From: an uncultured Clostridium sp.
Lineage (GTDB): Bacteria; Bacillota; Clostridia; TANB77; CAG-508
Direction of reading: 5' to 3'
Length of the DNA: 18,372 nt
Assembly (NCBI GenBank): GCA_947426875.1
Contig: CANEFU010000005.1
Span: 1-18,372 of the forward strand
Shown here in pieces: positions 1 to 7,304 of the stretch; the stretch's first letter is position 1; every line of letters starts with the position of its first letter. Made by a program: the position numbers and the translations under genes. Below the pieces are notes generated by a model that searched no databases, was not told the DNA's origin, and was given only the letters and a program-made list of their open reading frames with translations.

Positions 1-2
1 AA

Positions 3-1433
3 GAAGGAATCAAAGTAATGGAAATATCAGAATTAACTGGATTTCCAGAGTGTTTAGATGGAAGAGTAAAAACACTACATCCAATAGTACATGCAGGAAT
101 TCTTGCTAGAAGAGATAAAGAAGAACACAGAAAACAATTAGAAGAATTAGAAATAGATACAATAGACTTTGTCGTAGTAAATTTATATCCATTTAAACAA
201 ACAATATTAAAAGAAGGAGTAACTTTAGAAGAAGCGGTAGAAAACATAGATATTGGAGGACCAACTATGCTTCGTAGTGCAGCTAAAAATTACCAAGACG
301 TAACAGTTATTACCAATCCAGAAGACTATGAAGTAGTATTAAAAGAACTAGAAGAAAAAGGAGAAGTATCTAAAGATACGAAATTTAGATTAATGCAAGC
401 TGTATTTGAGCATACAGCGAATTATGATGCTATGATAGCAAATTACATAAAAGAGCAAAGAAAAGATGAGAGTTTACCAGAAAAATTAACCTTAACTTAT
501 GAAAAAGTACAAGAAATGCGTTACGGAGAAAATCCACATCAAAAAGCAGCTTTGTATAAAGAAATTGGAAAATGTGAAGGTTCTTTAACAACAGCAAAAC
601 AATTAAATGGAAAAGAATTATCTTTCAATAATATCAACGATACCAATGGTGCTTTAGAGTTATTAAAGGAATTTGAAGAACCAACAGTTGTTGCTTGTAA
701 ACATGGAAATCCATGCGGAGTAGGAAGTGCAAATGATATTTACGAAGCTTGGCAAAAAGCCTTTAATAGTGATAAGACTTCTATATTTGGAGGAATTGTA
801 GTAATCAATGAAGAAGTCAATGTAAAAATGGCAAAAGAAATGAAGGAAATATTCTTAGAGGTGGTAGTAGCACCATCTTATGAGCCAGAAGCATTAGAAA
901 TTTTAAAGAAAAAGAAAAATGTAAGAATATTAGAAATTCCAAGTATTCGTACCAAACAAAGAGAAAATGCTTATGACATTAAGAAAATAAATGGAGGAGC
1001 CATTGTTCAAACGATTGATGCTAAATTATTAGACGAATGTGAAGTAGTAACTGATACAAAACCGACAGAAGAACAAATGGAAGATTTATTATTTACATGG
1101 AAAATTGTAAAATATGTAAAATCAAATGGAATTGCAATTGGAAAAGGAAAACAATCAATAGGAATTGGACCAGGGCAAGTAAATAGAATTTGGGCAACAA
1201 AACAAGCAATCGAACATGGAGAAGAATTAATCGAGAAAGGAATTACAGAAGGTGCTGTATTAGCATCTGACGCTTTCTTCCCATTCTCTGATTGTGTAGA
1301 AGAAGCACACAAAGCAGGAATTAAAGCCATTATTCAACCAGGTGGTTCCATCAAGGACCAAGATTCAATTGATAAATGTAATGAATATGGAATTGCAATG
1401 GTATTTACAAAAATGAGACATTTTAGACATTAA
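3..1433 (+). CDS. purH: PurH, bifunctional AICAR formyltransferase / IMP cyclohydrolase (5' end outside window)
   Basis: Catalyses the last two steps of purine synthesis in the cytosol: AICAR to FAICAR, then FAICAR to IMP. The frame is open to the left edge: codons before the first ATG at 18 read EGIKV and continue the family sequence into MEISELTGFPE, so about 40 N-terminal residues lie outside the window and the ATG at 18 is internal. The IMP cyclohydrolase domain shows LDGRVKTLHP, NLYPF and DIGGPTMLRSAAKN. The formyltransferase domain shows the catalytic KHGNPCG, then SDAFFPFSD, QPGGSIKDQDSI and the family-typical C-terminus TKMRHFRH. The visible 476 residues plus the missing start fit the usual length of about 510. 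No disruption is seen. A strong terminator follows directly, so this is probably the last gene of a pur operon. The family assignment is near certain. Confidence 0.97.
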   Translation, partial: EGIKVMEISELTGFPECLDGRVKTLHPIVHAGILARRDKEEHRKQLEELEIDTIDFVVVNLYPFKQTILKEGVTLEEAVENIDIGGPTMLRSAAKNYQDVTVITNPEDYEVVLKELEEKGEVSKDTKFRLMQAVFEHTANYDAMIANYIKEQRKDESLPEKLTLTYEKVQEMRYGENPHQKAALYKEIGKCEGSLTTAKQLNGKELSFNNINDTNGALELLKEFEEPTVVACKHGNPCGVGSANDIYEAWQKAFNSDKTSIFGGIVVINEEVNVKMAKEMKEIFLEVVVAPSYEPEALEILKKKKNVRILEIPSIRTKQRENAYDIKKINGGAIVQTIDAKLLDECEVVTDTKPTEEQMEDLLFTWKIVKYVKSNGIAIGKGKQSIGIGPGQVNRIWATKQAIEHGEELIEKGITEGAVLASDAFFPFSDCVEEAHKAGIKAIIQPGGSIKDQDSIDKCNEYGIAMVFTKMRHFRH

Positions 1434-1441
1434 AAGAAAAG

Positions 1442-1476
1442 GAAGGCATTACCGATAATAGGTAATGCCTTTTGTT
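1442..1476 (+). terminator. Rho-independent terminator after purH
   Basis: Stem AAGGCATTACC (1443-1453) pairs with GGTAATGCCTT (1461-1471) around a 7-nt loop, followed by a short T-rich stretch. An almost identical hairpin recurs at 1871-1903. Confidence 0.85.
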
Positions 1477-1510
1477 ATAGCAGGAATCAGCAAATAAAAA
1501 GAATTGACAT
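1443..1510 (+). repeat. Direct repeat copy A: terminator plus TTGACA module
   Basis: About 67 bases align without gaps to copy B (1871-1938), with about 13 mismatches by hand count. The shared parts are the terminator hairpin, a GAATCA..CAAA stretch and the AATTGACAT box. The distance from hairpin start to TTGACA is 61 bases in both copies. Confidence 0.75.
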
Positions 1511-1532
1511 TATGAAAACTTCGATATATAAT
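1504..1532 (+). promoter_or_regulatory. Sigma-A promoter for the small gene at 1578
   Basis: TTGACA (1504-1509) and TATAAT (1527-1532) with a 17-base spacer is a perfect consensus. It sits just after the purH terminator. The ATG at 1512 lies inside the spacer and so cannot be the translation start of the following gene. Confidence 0.85.
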
Positions 1533-1577
1533 AATAAAGATATCAGAAAATTCCGAGACAAGGAGGGCGTAAGAAAA

Positions 1578-1859
1578 ATGACAGTGAAAATAGTGGAAGA
1601 AGAATTAAAGGTATTAGAAATTGACGAAAGGAAAGAGGGCTATATTGAACTTCGGGTGGAAGTAATTTTAGCTGTTGAGAAGTATCCAGATTATATTCCA
1701 CAAACACAGTCTGAAAGAATCAAAAACATCATACAGGAAGGAATAGAGAAGTGCAAACCTTCTGATTATGAGGCAGTTTTTGGAGATATGGATAAGCAGA
1801 CTGCTATTCAGAATTTTATTAAAGAGTTAGCCCGATATATTAGGGCGAACTGCATTTAA
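1578..1859 (+). CDS. Small acidic protein of unknown function (93 aa)
   Basis: I do not recognise this family. The start at 1578 is chosen because a strong AAGGAGG site ends about 11 bases upstream; the in-frame ATG at 1512 lies within the promoter. The product begins MTVKIVEEELKV and is charged, with no signal peptide or membrane segment. It has a probable helical C-terminal half (SERIKNIIQEGIEKC, then TAIQNFIKELARYIRANC). Codon use differs from its neighbours: more GAG, AAG, CAG, GGC and CTT, one CGA, and a CGG at 1653-1655. That is the only in-frame CGG in the window that is not at a frame break. The gene is bracketed by the two copies of a 68-base repeat, which suggests it is an inserted or duplicated cassette. 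Coding status is supported by the promoter, ribosome site and following terminator. Confidence 0.7.
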   Translation: MTVKIVEEELKVLEIDERKEGYIELRVEVILAVEKYPDYIPQTQSERIKNIIQEGIEKCKPSDYEAVFGDMDKQTAIQNFIKELARYIRANCI

Positions 1860-1870
1860 ATTGTCAGACG

Positions 1871-1904
1871 AAGGCATTACCAGTAATGGGTGATGCCTTT
1901 TGTC
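1871..1904 (+). terminator. Terminator after the 93-aa gene
   Basis: Stem AAGGCATTACC (1871-1881) pairs with GGTGATGCCTT (1889-1899), with one G-T pair and a 7-nt loop, followed by TTTTGT. It is nearly the same sequence as the purH terminator. Confidence 0.8.
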
Positions 1905-1938
1905 GTAGAAAGAATCACCAAACGACAAAAATTGACAT
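1871..1938 (+). repeat. Direct repeat copy B: terminator plus TTGACA module
   Basis: Second copy of the module at 1443-1510, offset by 428 bases. Its TTGACA (1932-1937) has no -10 box at normal spacing, so the promoter function of copy A is not preserved here. The gene downstream (yabG) more likely uses the sigma-K-like element overlapping its end. Confidence 0.75.
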
Positions 1939-1944
1939 AGAATA
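1917..1944 (+). promoter_or_regulatory. Candidate sigma-K promoter of yabG
   Basis: CATAGAATA (1936-1944) matches the sigma-K -10 pattern CATAnnnTA. An AC (1917-1918) lies 17 bases upstream in the expected -35 position. The Bacillus subtilis yabG gene is known to be sigma-K dependent. The sequence match is short, so this is an inference supported by gene identity. Confidence 0.45.
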
Positions 1945-1971
1945 TAATAGCCAAAAGTCAGAGGTGATTCT

Positions 1972-2821
1972 ATGAAAAAAATAAAAAAAGGAGATATTGT
2001 AGCAAGAAAGTCACATGGAAAAGATATATTATTTGTAGTAAAAAATATAATCCATACGAACCGAGGAGAAATAGCAATATTAAGAGGAATTGTTGATAGA
2101 ATTGAGTCAGATAGTGAAATAGAAGATTTGGAAATTGTAGATAAACAGATAGTAAAAGAAAGAATGCAAACATTAAATTATAAAATGAACAGCCAAATAG
2201 CACAGACAAAAGACAAAAGAAAAGGGAAAGAATATCGCATTGGAATTGTAAGTCCTTATGCTAGAAACAAGGAAAAAATCATAACAGGAAAAATACTACA
2301 CTTGGATGGAGATAGAAAATATAGTGAAAAATCTTATTATTATTATAAAAAATTAGGACTAAATGCAATTGTAAAAAATATTTCAGAATATAAACAGCCA
2401 AGAGTAGTATATCGCTTGTTGCAAACATACAATCCAGATATACTTGTAATAACAGGGCATGATGGCATGATAAAAAAAGGAAAAGACTATCACAATATCT
2501 ATAATTATAGAAATTCTAAATATTTCATACAAACTGTAAAAGAAGCAAGAAGATATGATGAAGAAAAAAATAGTCATCTAGTTATTTTTGCTCGGAGCTT
2601 GTCAAAGTTATTTTGAAGCAATTATTTCAGCAGGTGCTAATTTTGCTTCTTCTCCTGCCAGAATATTAATCGATTTTTTGGACCCACTAGTCATAGCAGA
2701 GAAGGTAGCATTTACTGAAAAATATAAATATATTACAATGGACGACATAGCAAAAGAATTAAGAGATGGAGAAAAAGGAGTAAGTGGAATTGGAGCCAAT
2801 GGAAAGATGACAAAAGAATAA
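1972..2821 (+). CDS. yabG: YabG sporulation-specific protease, needs a +1 frameshift at 2593
   Basis: YabG is the mother-cell cysteine protease that processes spore coat and cortex-associated proteins late in sporulation. The first frame (1972-2592) gives 207 residues, including KKGDIVARKSHGKDILFVVKNI, GIVSPYARNK and ILVITGHDG with predicted catalytic His163. The frame then meets CGG and stops at 2614-2616. Skipping the C at 2593 continues as GACQSYFEAIISAGANFASSP and runs to 2821, giving 282 residues, close to the B. subtilis protein (about 290). GACQSY holds the predicted catalytic Cys (residue 210, by analogy to the Clostridioides difficile enzyme as I recall it), so the unshifted 214-aa product would lack the nucleophile. 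The start is supported by GAGGTGA at 1961-1967. The downstream veg gene preserves the yabG-veg order of Bacillus. It could be a pseudogene or carry a sequence error, but the same lesion occurs in two other genes here. Confidence 0.88.
2590..2596 (+). other. +1 frameshift site GCT-C-GGA in yabG
   Basis: Zero-frame codons GCT CGG AGC lead to a stop six sense codons after the CGG. Dropping C2593 gives GCT GGA GCT TGT, which matches the YabG consensus FAGACQSY. There is no homopolymer at the site, which makes a simple length-calling error less likely. Confidence 0.8.
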
Positions 2822-2954
2822 AATGTATTTGTAAAAATCAACCAACTTAATATTTTTGTAATATAACTGTAACACAACTGTAAAACAAGCTGAAAGAAAC
2901 AATAAACATGTTGAAAACAAAGGGATACAGAGGATTGACAAAGCTTTGCTTTTT

Positions 2955-2983
2955 TTGACAATTTATGCAAAAAATGCTATAAT
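2955..2983 (+). promoter_or_regulatory. Consensus sigma-A promoter of veg
   Basis: TTGACA (2955-2960) and TATAAT (2978-2983) with a 17-base spacer, preceded by an A/T-rich upstream region. It parallels the well-known strong Pveg promoter of B. subtilis. The 190 bases between yabG and veg hold no other gene that I can see. Confidence 0.88.
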
Positions 2984-3011
2984 CAAGCCAGCTTAAGGGA
3001 GAGGTGATAGC

Positions 3012-3308
3012 ATGATTTGTCGTACAGATATAACAAATTTGAAGACAGACATCATAGAAAAAGTTGGTCAAAAGATAATCGTAAAAGGTTCTTTAGGAAG
3101 AAGTAAAGCCTTTGAAAAAGAAGCTACAATAGAAAAAGCCTATCCAAATATTTTCGTTGTAAAATATGAAGAAAATGATAGAAATGTTACTTATAGTTAT
3201 ACAGATGTATTAACTAGAACAGTAGAGGTTGAAGTTTTTGATGGGGATTCTTATTCACCATTGATACCACCAGCCATAGAAAACAAAAGAAAGAAAACAA
3301 CATTATAA
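3012..3308 (+). CDS. veg: Veg family protein (DUF1021)
   Basis: Small cytosolic protein of the Veg family, reported in B. subtilis to stimulate biofilm matrix genes; its biochemical role is not settled. The 98-aa sequence carries the family core: an N-terminal helix (DIIEKVGQKIIVKGSLGRSK), then KEATIEKAYPNIFVVKYEE, VTYSYTDVLTRTVEVEVF and a basic C-terminal tail. The start at 3012 has an AGGGAGAGGTGA ribosome site 5 to 15 bases upstream. Its position right after yabG matches the Bacillus gene order, which strengthens both calls. It is a monocistronic unit with its own strong promoter and a clear terminator. Confidence 0.92.
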   Translation: MICRTDITNLKTDIIEKVGQKIIVKGSLGRSKAFEKEATIEKAYPNIFVVKYEENDRNVTYSYTDVLTRTVEVEVFDGDSYSPLIPPAIENKRKKTTL

Positions 3309-3315
3309 AAAAGTC

Positions 3316-3350
3316 AAGTCGTTACTCAATTAGTAGCGACTTATTTTTTA
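3316..3350 (+). terminator. Terminator after veg
   Basis: Stem AAGTCGTTACT (3316-3326) pairs with AGTAGCGACTT (3332-3342), with one G-T pair and a 5-nt loop, followed by ATTTTTTA. Confidence 0.88.
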
Positions 3351-3379
3351 TAGTAAAGTTTATGAACCAATAGTTTTTG

Positions 3380-3410
3380 TCATAAATTGATTTAGCCTCC
3401 CATATACATG
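3380..3410 (+). promoter_or_regulatory. Candidate sigma-E promoter of the sipL-yunB pair
   Basis: TCATAAA (3380-3386) resembles the sigma-E -35 box, and TATACATG (3403-3410) shares ATACA with the -10 consensus CATACAnT at a 16-base spacing. No good sigma-A box is visible in the gap. sipL is under sigma-E in Clostridioides difficile, which makes this reasonable but unproven. Confidence 0.4.
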
Positions 3411-3440
3411 TTATAAAGAAAAAAATAAGGAGGTAAACCA

Positions 3441-4988
3441 ATGGTATTAGAAACAGTAAATGAAAATTTATGTGTAAATAAATTAATAGCAACCAAAAAA
3501 GACATCATCATGATAGAAGGAGATATGATAGTTCCAGATTCTAAGCCAGATATTTTAAATACAATTTGTACAAGTGGGGTCGTATGTGTTTATAAGAAAG
3601 AGGTATTAGATGAAAAAGTCAGAATGGACGGAAACATCAATACTTATATTATGTATTTAGCAGATGATACAGAAGATAAAGTAAGAGGAATTAATACAAG
3701 CTTAGACTTTTCAGAGGTAATACCAGTGCCGAATGCGAAAGAGGGAATGGAAGCTACCATACAAACAAAATTAAAAGCGATAGAATGCAAAGTCATCAAT
3801 GGAAGAAAAGTAGGAATAAAAGCAACTTTGGAAATAGATATTAAAATATATGCAAGAGAAGAAGTAGAAATTGTAAATAATTTACCAAATGCCGAAGGAA
3901 TACAAATGTTAAAAGAAGATTTACGAGTAAATTCTTTAGTAGGAATGGGAGAAAACAAAATATATACCAAAGACAATATTTCTATTGATAATATTGATAA
4001 TCTAGCAGAAATACTAAAAACAGACATAGCAATTGTAGATAGAGATGTAAAAGTGAGCTACAATAAGATTTTAGCAAAAGCAGAAGCAAGAGTAAAAATT
4101 ATGTATTTAACGGAAGACAACAGAGTTAATTCGATTGATACCAAAATTCCAGTTGTTGGATTTGTGGATATACCAAACGTCACAGAAGAAAATATTTGTG
4201 ATATGGATTATGAAATAAAAAATATGATTATTAAACCAAATGCGCCAGAAGAGCATTCTATCTATATAGAACTTGAAATGGGAGTATCTGCTATTGTCTA
4301 TGAGGAAAAACAAATTAACTTAATTCAAGATTTATATAGCCCTTGTGAAAATTTAGAATTTAACAAAAAGAAAATAACAACGATAACCAATAAACAAACT
4401 CGTAAAGAAATAAAACAAATTAGAGAAAAAATAGAAGTAGAAGGGATTGAAAATAAAAGTATAATTGATGTAGATGTAAACCCTGTGATTGAAAAACAAG
4501 ACAATATGGGTAGCAGAATTGTATATACAGGAAGTTTAGAAATCAACTTTATTTTGTCAAACCAAGAGTTACAAATGGAAGTAAGAAATTCTAAAATACC
4601 ATTTGAATATACAATTGACGGAGTAGAAGAGGCAGAAAATGTAAATAGTAGATTAGATATGGAAGTGGCCAATCAAGATTTTATTATACAAGATGGAGGA
4701 ATGGTTACCAGTAACGTAGATTTAGTAATGAATAGTGATATGTATCGAAATACCAATATGAATATTATGAATGAAATCCAAACCAATGGTGAAAGAGAAG
4801 AGCAAGATTATAGTTTAATTCTTTATATTGTAAAAAAAGGTGATACCCTATGGAAAATTGCTAAAAGATATGGAAGTACCATAGATGATATTGTAAGAAC
4901 CAATGGAATTGAGGATGAAAATAGAATTAATCCAGGACAAAAACTATTTATTCCTCGTTATGTTAAAACAGGGATAGCATATGCATAA
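3441..4988 (+). CDS. sipL: SipL-type spore coat morphogenesis protein (DUF3794 repeats + C-terminal LysM)
   Basis: The 515-aa protein has a long beta-rich N-terminal portion of the DUF3794 type. An early stretch (GDMIVPDSKPDILNTICTSG) is echoed by later segments such as GDRIVYTGSLEINF-like strands. A C-terminal LysM domain spans about residues 462-506 (YIVKKGDTLWKIAKRYG, ending INPGQKLFIPRYV). This is the architecture of C. difficile SipL, which binds the ATPase SpoIVA and anchors the coat to the forespore; Bacillus SpoVID plays the same role. The start at 3441 follows AAGGAGGT at 3427-3434. There is no signal peptide, as expected for a mother-cell cytoplasmic protein. The 3' end overlaps yunB by 8 bases, suggesting translational coupling. 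The frame is intact and contains no in-frame CGG. Naming it sipL rather than a generic DUF3794/LysM protein rests on architecture. Confidence 0.8.
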   Translation: MVLETVNENLCVNKLIATKKDIIMIEGDMIVPDSKPDILNTICTSGVVCVYKKEVLDEKVRMDGNINTYIMYLADDTEDKVRGINTSLDFSEVIPVPNAKEGMEATIQTKLKAIECKVINGRKVGIKATLEIDIKIYAREEVEIVNNLPNAEGIQMLKEDLRVNSLVGMGENKIYTKDNISIDNIDNLAEILKTDIAIVDRDVKVSYNKILAKAEARVKIMYLTEDNRVNSIDTKIPVVGFVDIPNVTEENICDMDYEIKNMIIKPNAPEEHSIYIELEMGVSAIVYEEKQINLIQDLYSPCENLEFNKKKITTITNKQTRKEIKQIREKIEVEGIENKSIIDVDVNPVIEKQDNMGSRIVYTGSLEINFILSNQELQMEVRNSKIPFEYTIDGVEEAENVNSRLDMEVANQDFIIQDGGMVTSNVDLVMNSDMYRNTNMNIMNEIQTNGEREEQDYSLILYIVKKGDTLWKIAKRYGSTIDDIVRTNGIEDENRINPGQKLFIPRYVKTGIAYA

Positions 4989-5701
4989 AATTTATTCTAG
5001 ACCAAGAATTAGAATTCCTAAAATAATCCTACAATCGGGAAAAAGAATGCAAAACCCCAAAGCTAAGAAAATAGCAACAATAATAATTGTTCTAATCATA
5101 GCATTTTCAACAGTAAAACTTGTTTTAGATGCGGTGTTGCCTATCTTTGATACTTTATGTGAAAATAGAGCAAAATCGATAGCAACTATAGTTTCTAATG
5201 AGCAAGCAACGAATGTTATGAAACAACATACTTATGATGAATTGTTTTCGATTGAAAAGGATAATAACGGAAATATTACTATGATAAAATCAAATGTGGT
5301 TTCTATTAATGAAATTATATCTGATGTAGCCAATAAAATCCAAGAAGAGGTTGACAACAGAGGAAGAGAGCATATTGAAATTGCAATTCGGAAGTTTTAC
5401 AGGTTTTAAATTATTAGCAGGAAGAGGACCAGGTGTTAAAATAACTATTTCTACCATAGGAGATGTAGAAACTGATTTAAGAAGCGAGTTTAGCTCCCAA
5501 GGGATTAATCAAACTTTGCATAGAGTATATTTACAAGTGAAATGCAATGTGAATATTTTAACTCCATTTGATAACATGTCGAGAGAGATTACCAATCAAG
5601 TTTTGCTAATGGAGAATGTAATTGTAGGAAATATACCAAATACTTATTATAATTTAGAGGGGATAAATGGTAATAGTGATGCGTTGGAAGTAATTGAATA
5701 A
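4981..5701 (+). CDS. yunB: Sporulation protein YunB, needs a +1 frameshift at 5389
   Basis: YunB is a sigma-E-controlled sporulation membrane protein of unknown biochemical role. The first frame (4981-5388, 136 aa) has a basic N-terminus, one membrane segment at about residues 30-52 (KIATIIIVLIIAFSTVKLVL) and a helical stretch with NEQATNVMK and NGNITMIKSNVVSINEI. It then meets CGG and stops at 5407-5409. Omitting C5389 continues as GSFTGFKLLAGRGPGVKI, STIGDVETDLRSEFSSQGINQTLHRVYLQVKCNVNI and VIVGNIPNTYYN, giving 239 aa in all, close to Bacillus YunB (about 254). The G-R-G-P and GDVETD motifs are family hallmarks and lie wholly after the shift. The start overlaps the end of the upstream coat gene by 8 bases. 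The lesion is the same as in yabG and in the flippase gene. Confidence 0.87.
5386..5392 (+). other. +1 frameshift site ATT-C-GGA in yunB
   Basis: Zero-frame ATT CGG AAG reaches TAA after five further sense codons. Dropping C5389 gives ATT GGA AGT TTT ACA GGT, restoring the YunB sequence IGSFTG. The context has the same TCGGA core as the yabG and flippase breaks. Confidence 0.8.
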
Positions 5702-5707
5702 AATGAG

Positions 5708-5733
5708 AGACTTAGAGAAATCTAAGTCTTTTG
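5708..5733 (+). terminator. Terminator after yunB
   Basis: Stem AGACTTAGA (5708-5716) pairs with TCTAAGTCT (5721-5729) around a GAAA tetraloop, followed by a short TTTT. Confidence 0.75.
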
Positions 5734-5761
5734 AAATTTGATGGAAGATGTTGTTAAAATG

Positions 5762-5790
5762 TTAAAATTATGATAAATTATTACTATAAA
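5762..5790 (+). promoter_or_regulatory. Weak sigma-A promoter for the SGNH hydrolase gene
   Basis: TTAAAA (5762-5767) and TATAAA (5785-5790) are 17 bases apart. The match is partial, but it lies between a terminator and a ribosome site. Confidence 0.4.
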
Positions 5791-5803
5791 GGGGGATAAG
5801 AAA

Positions 5804-6433
5804 TTGAAAATGAATTGTTTGGGGGATAGTATTACCTATGGTTACCTAAATGAAAAAGGAGAGGCAATGAAAAAAAGTTATCCCACGTTATTAAAAGAAA
5901 TATTAAACTTAGAAGAAGTACGAAACTATGGAATAAATGGAAGTACAATAGCAGAAGGAGAAAATCCAATGTATATTCGTTATAAAAATATGGAAGAAAA
6001 TGCTGACATAGTAAGTGTGCTTGGCGGAACGAATGATTTTGGAAGAGAAGAAATTGAAATTTCTCCATTAGGAAATAAAAAGGATAAAGAAGGAAATACA
6101 GTATATGGAGCATTAGATATTTTGTGTAAAGGACTAAAAGAAAAATACCCACAAGCTTTTTTGTTTTTTATGACGCCATTGCGTTGTGGAGAAGATAGAA
6201 TACCGAATCATTATAATTACACATTAAAAGATGTAAAAGAAGCAATAGAAGAAGTTTGCTCAGAATATGCAATTCCAGTATTAGACTTGTATACTACAGG
6301 AGAGTTTTTTCCTGAGAGTAAAGAATTTTTAAACCAATATTGTATTGATGATTGGCATCCAAACCAAAAGTTTGTAGAGGAAGTATTGGTAAATAAAATT
6401 GCTAATTTCATAAAGAAGAATATTTCGATTTAA
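5804..6433 (+). CDS. SGNH/GDSL-family esterase or lipase
   Basis: A 209-aa cytosolic hydrolase of the SGNH superfamily, which cleaves ester bonds with a Ser-His pair; the substrate is unknown. All four blocks are present: GDSIT with Ser9, NYGINGST with Gly46, LGGTND with Asn77, and DDWHPN with His185 and an Asp three residues before it. There is no signal peptide. Two starts are possible: TTG at 5804, placed 6 bases after GGGGGA, or ATG at 5810 at a longer spacing. I prefer TTG on spacing. The gene sits at the head of a run of small hydrolases, with its own probable promoter. The frame is intact. Confidence 0.88.
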   Translation: MKMNCLGDSITYGYLNEKGEAMKKSYPTLLKEILNLEEVRNYGINGSTIAEGENPMYIRYKNMEENADIVSVLGGTNDFGREEIEISPLGNKKDKEGNTVYGALDILCKGLKEKYPQAFLFFMTPLRCGEDRIPNHYNYTLKDVKEAIEEVCSEYAIPVLDLYTTGEFFPESKEFLNQYCIDDWHPNQKFVEEVLVNKIANFIKKNISI

Positions 6434-6476
6434 GAATAAAAAAAGTATGTACTAGATAGGAAAAGAGTGTGAAAAG

Positions 6477-7301
6477 ATGACCATAATAGAAAACAATTTT
6501 AACATAGGTAGAAAAATAGCTTTTGAAACATTAGAAGTTACATTAAAAGAATTAGAGAACAAACCTAATATTTCAGAAAAAGATTTTTTTCATAAATGGC
6601 AAGAAGAAATGAGCCAAAATGATAATATGATAGCAGAAGGTTGGTATACACCACCTCCTAAAGGCATGTCTGTATTATCTGGTAATGAACAAAGAATATC
6701 TTTTGATTCTTTAAGAAATGAAAAAAATTGGGCGAGTGATAAAAGGATAGATTGGAATAATGATTTATTGTATGTATATGCTTCACCAGTTTATATTCCT
6801 ACTGGAATGATAGGAGATATAGCAGTAACCTTATATTTTGGCAAAGATGAGAAAATAATCAAACATTTTAAAAATACCAATAAGGCAATCAAGGAAATAT
6901 GGAATCAATTATCTAAAGTAAGAAATTCACAAGAACTATTTAAAATATCACAAGAAATATTTTATCAACATAGATTAAAAAATTGTATTATTAGCAGTAC
7001 AGATAATATGCCATTAGATTTAGGACATACGTTTACTAAAATCGATGCCAAAAAGGAAAATAAAATATTAACAAGAGAAGAAATCAATCAATTAAGTAAA
7101 GATAGAAAGTTTATTAATGAAACTACAAGTTGGGAATTTACAAAAGGTTTACAATTTACCATTGAACCTCAATTAGTATCAATTGATAACCCCAATTTAC
7201 CACAAATATCCTATCATTATTTGATAAAAAAAGAGGAAGATTTTATGATTTGTGATGATATCGATAGCTTATTAAGAACAAGAAAATTAATGGAGGATTA
7301 A
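6477..7301 (+). CDS. M24-like (pita-bread fold) protein, probably diverged from a metallopeptidase
   Basis: A 274-aa protein whose second half follows the order of the M24 aminopeptidase fold. GMIGDIAVTLYFG (Asp114) is followed by a helix KAIKEIWNQL, then LGHTF (His184), QFTIEPQL (Glu230) and KKEEDFMIC (Glu254). These match the second Asp, His and two Glu metal ligands of methionine or Xaa-Pro aminopeptidases. The first Asp, normally 11 residues before the second, is Ser103 here, so two-metal catalysis may be lost. The N-terminal part (EGWYTPPPKGMSVLSG) is not recognised. The ribosome site is modest. The stop lies 3 bases before the next gene, so the two are cotranscribed. The fold call is tentative and made by eye. 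Confidence 0.5.
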   Translation: MTIIENNFNIGRKIAFETLEVTLKELENKPNISEKDFFHKWQEEMSQNDNMIAEGWYTPPPKGMSVLSGNEQRISFDSLRNEKNWASDKRIDWNNDLLYVYASPVYIPTGMIGDIAVTLYFGKDEKIIKHFKNTNKAIKEIWNQLSKVRNSQELFKISQEIFYQHRLKNCIISSTDNMPLDLGHTFTKIDAKKENKILTREEINQLSKDRKFINETTSWEFTKGLQFTIEPQLVSIDNPNLPQISYHYLIKKEEDFMICDDIDSLLRTRKLMED

Positions 7302-7304
7302 AAA

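Noticed and set aside
1007..1330. Long antisense open frame inside purH, and similar ones inside yabG, sipL, the NlpC gene and the flippase gene
   Set aside because: They lie opposite well-supported genes, lack ribosome sites and have composition expected from reverse complements of AT-rich codons.
1512..1577. In-frame N-terminal extension of the 93-aa gene from ATG 1512
   Set aside because: The ATG lies inside the spacer of a perfect promoter and has no ribosome site; ATG 1578 has AAGGAGG upstream.
1932..1948. TTGACA plus TATAAT upstream of yabG as a sigma-A promoter
   Set aside because: The boxes are only 5 bases apart, so they cannot form a -35/-10 pair; TTGACA is part of the repeated module.
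2588..2821. Separate small gene starting at TTG 2588
   Set aside because: It has no ribosome site and its sequence is the C-terminal part of YabG, joined by the +1 shift.
2939..2948. Palindrome CAAAGCTTTG before T's as a yabG terminator
   Set aside because: It has no loop and weak pairing, and the T-run belongs to the veg promoter region.
5351..5701. Separate gene for the downstream part of yunB
   Set aside because: It begins inside the upstream half without its own signals; the homology is one continuous YunB.
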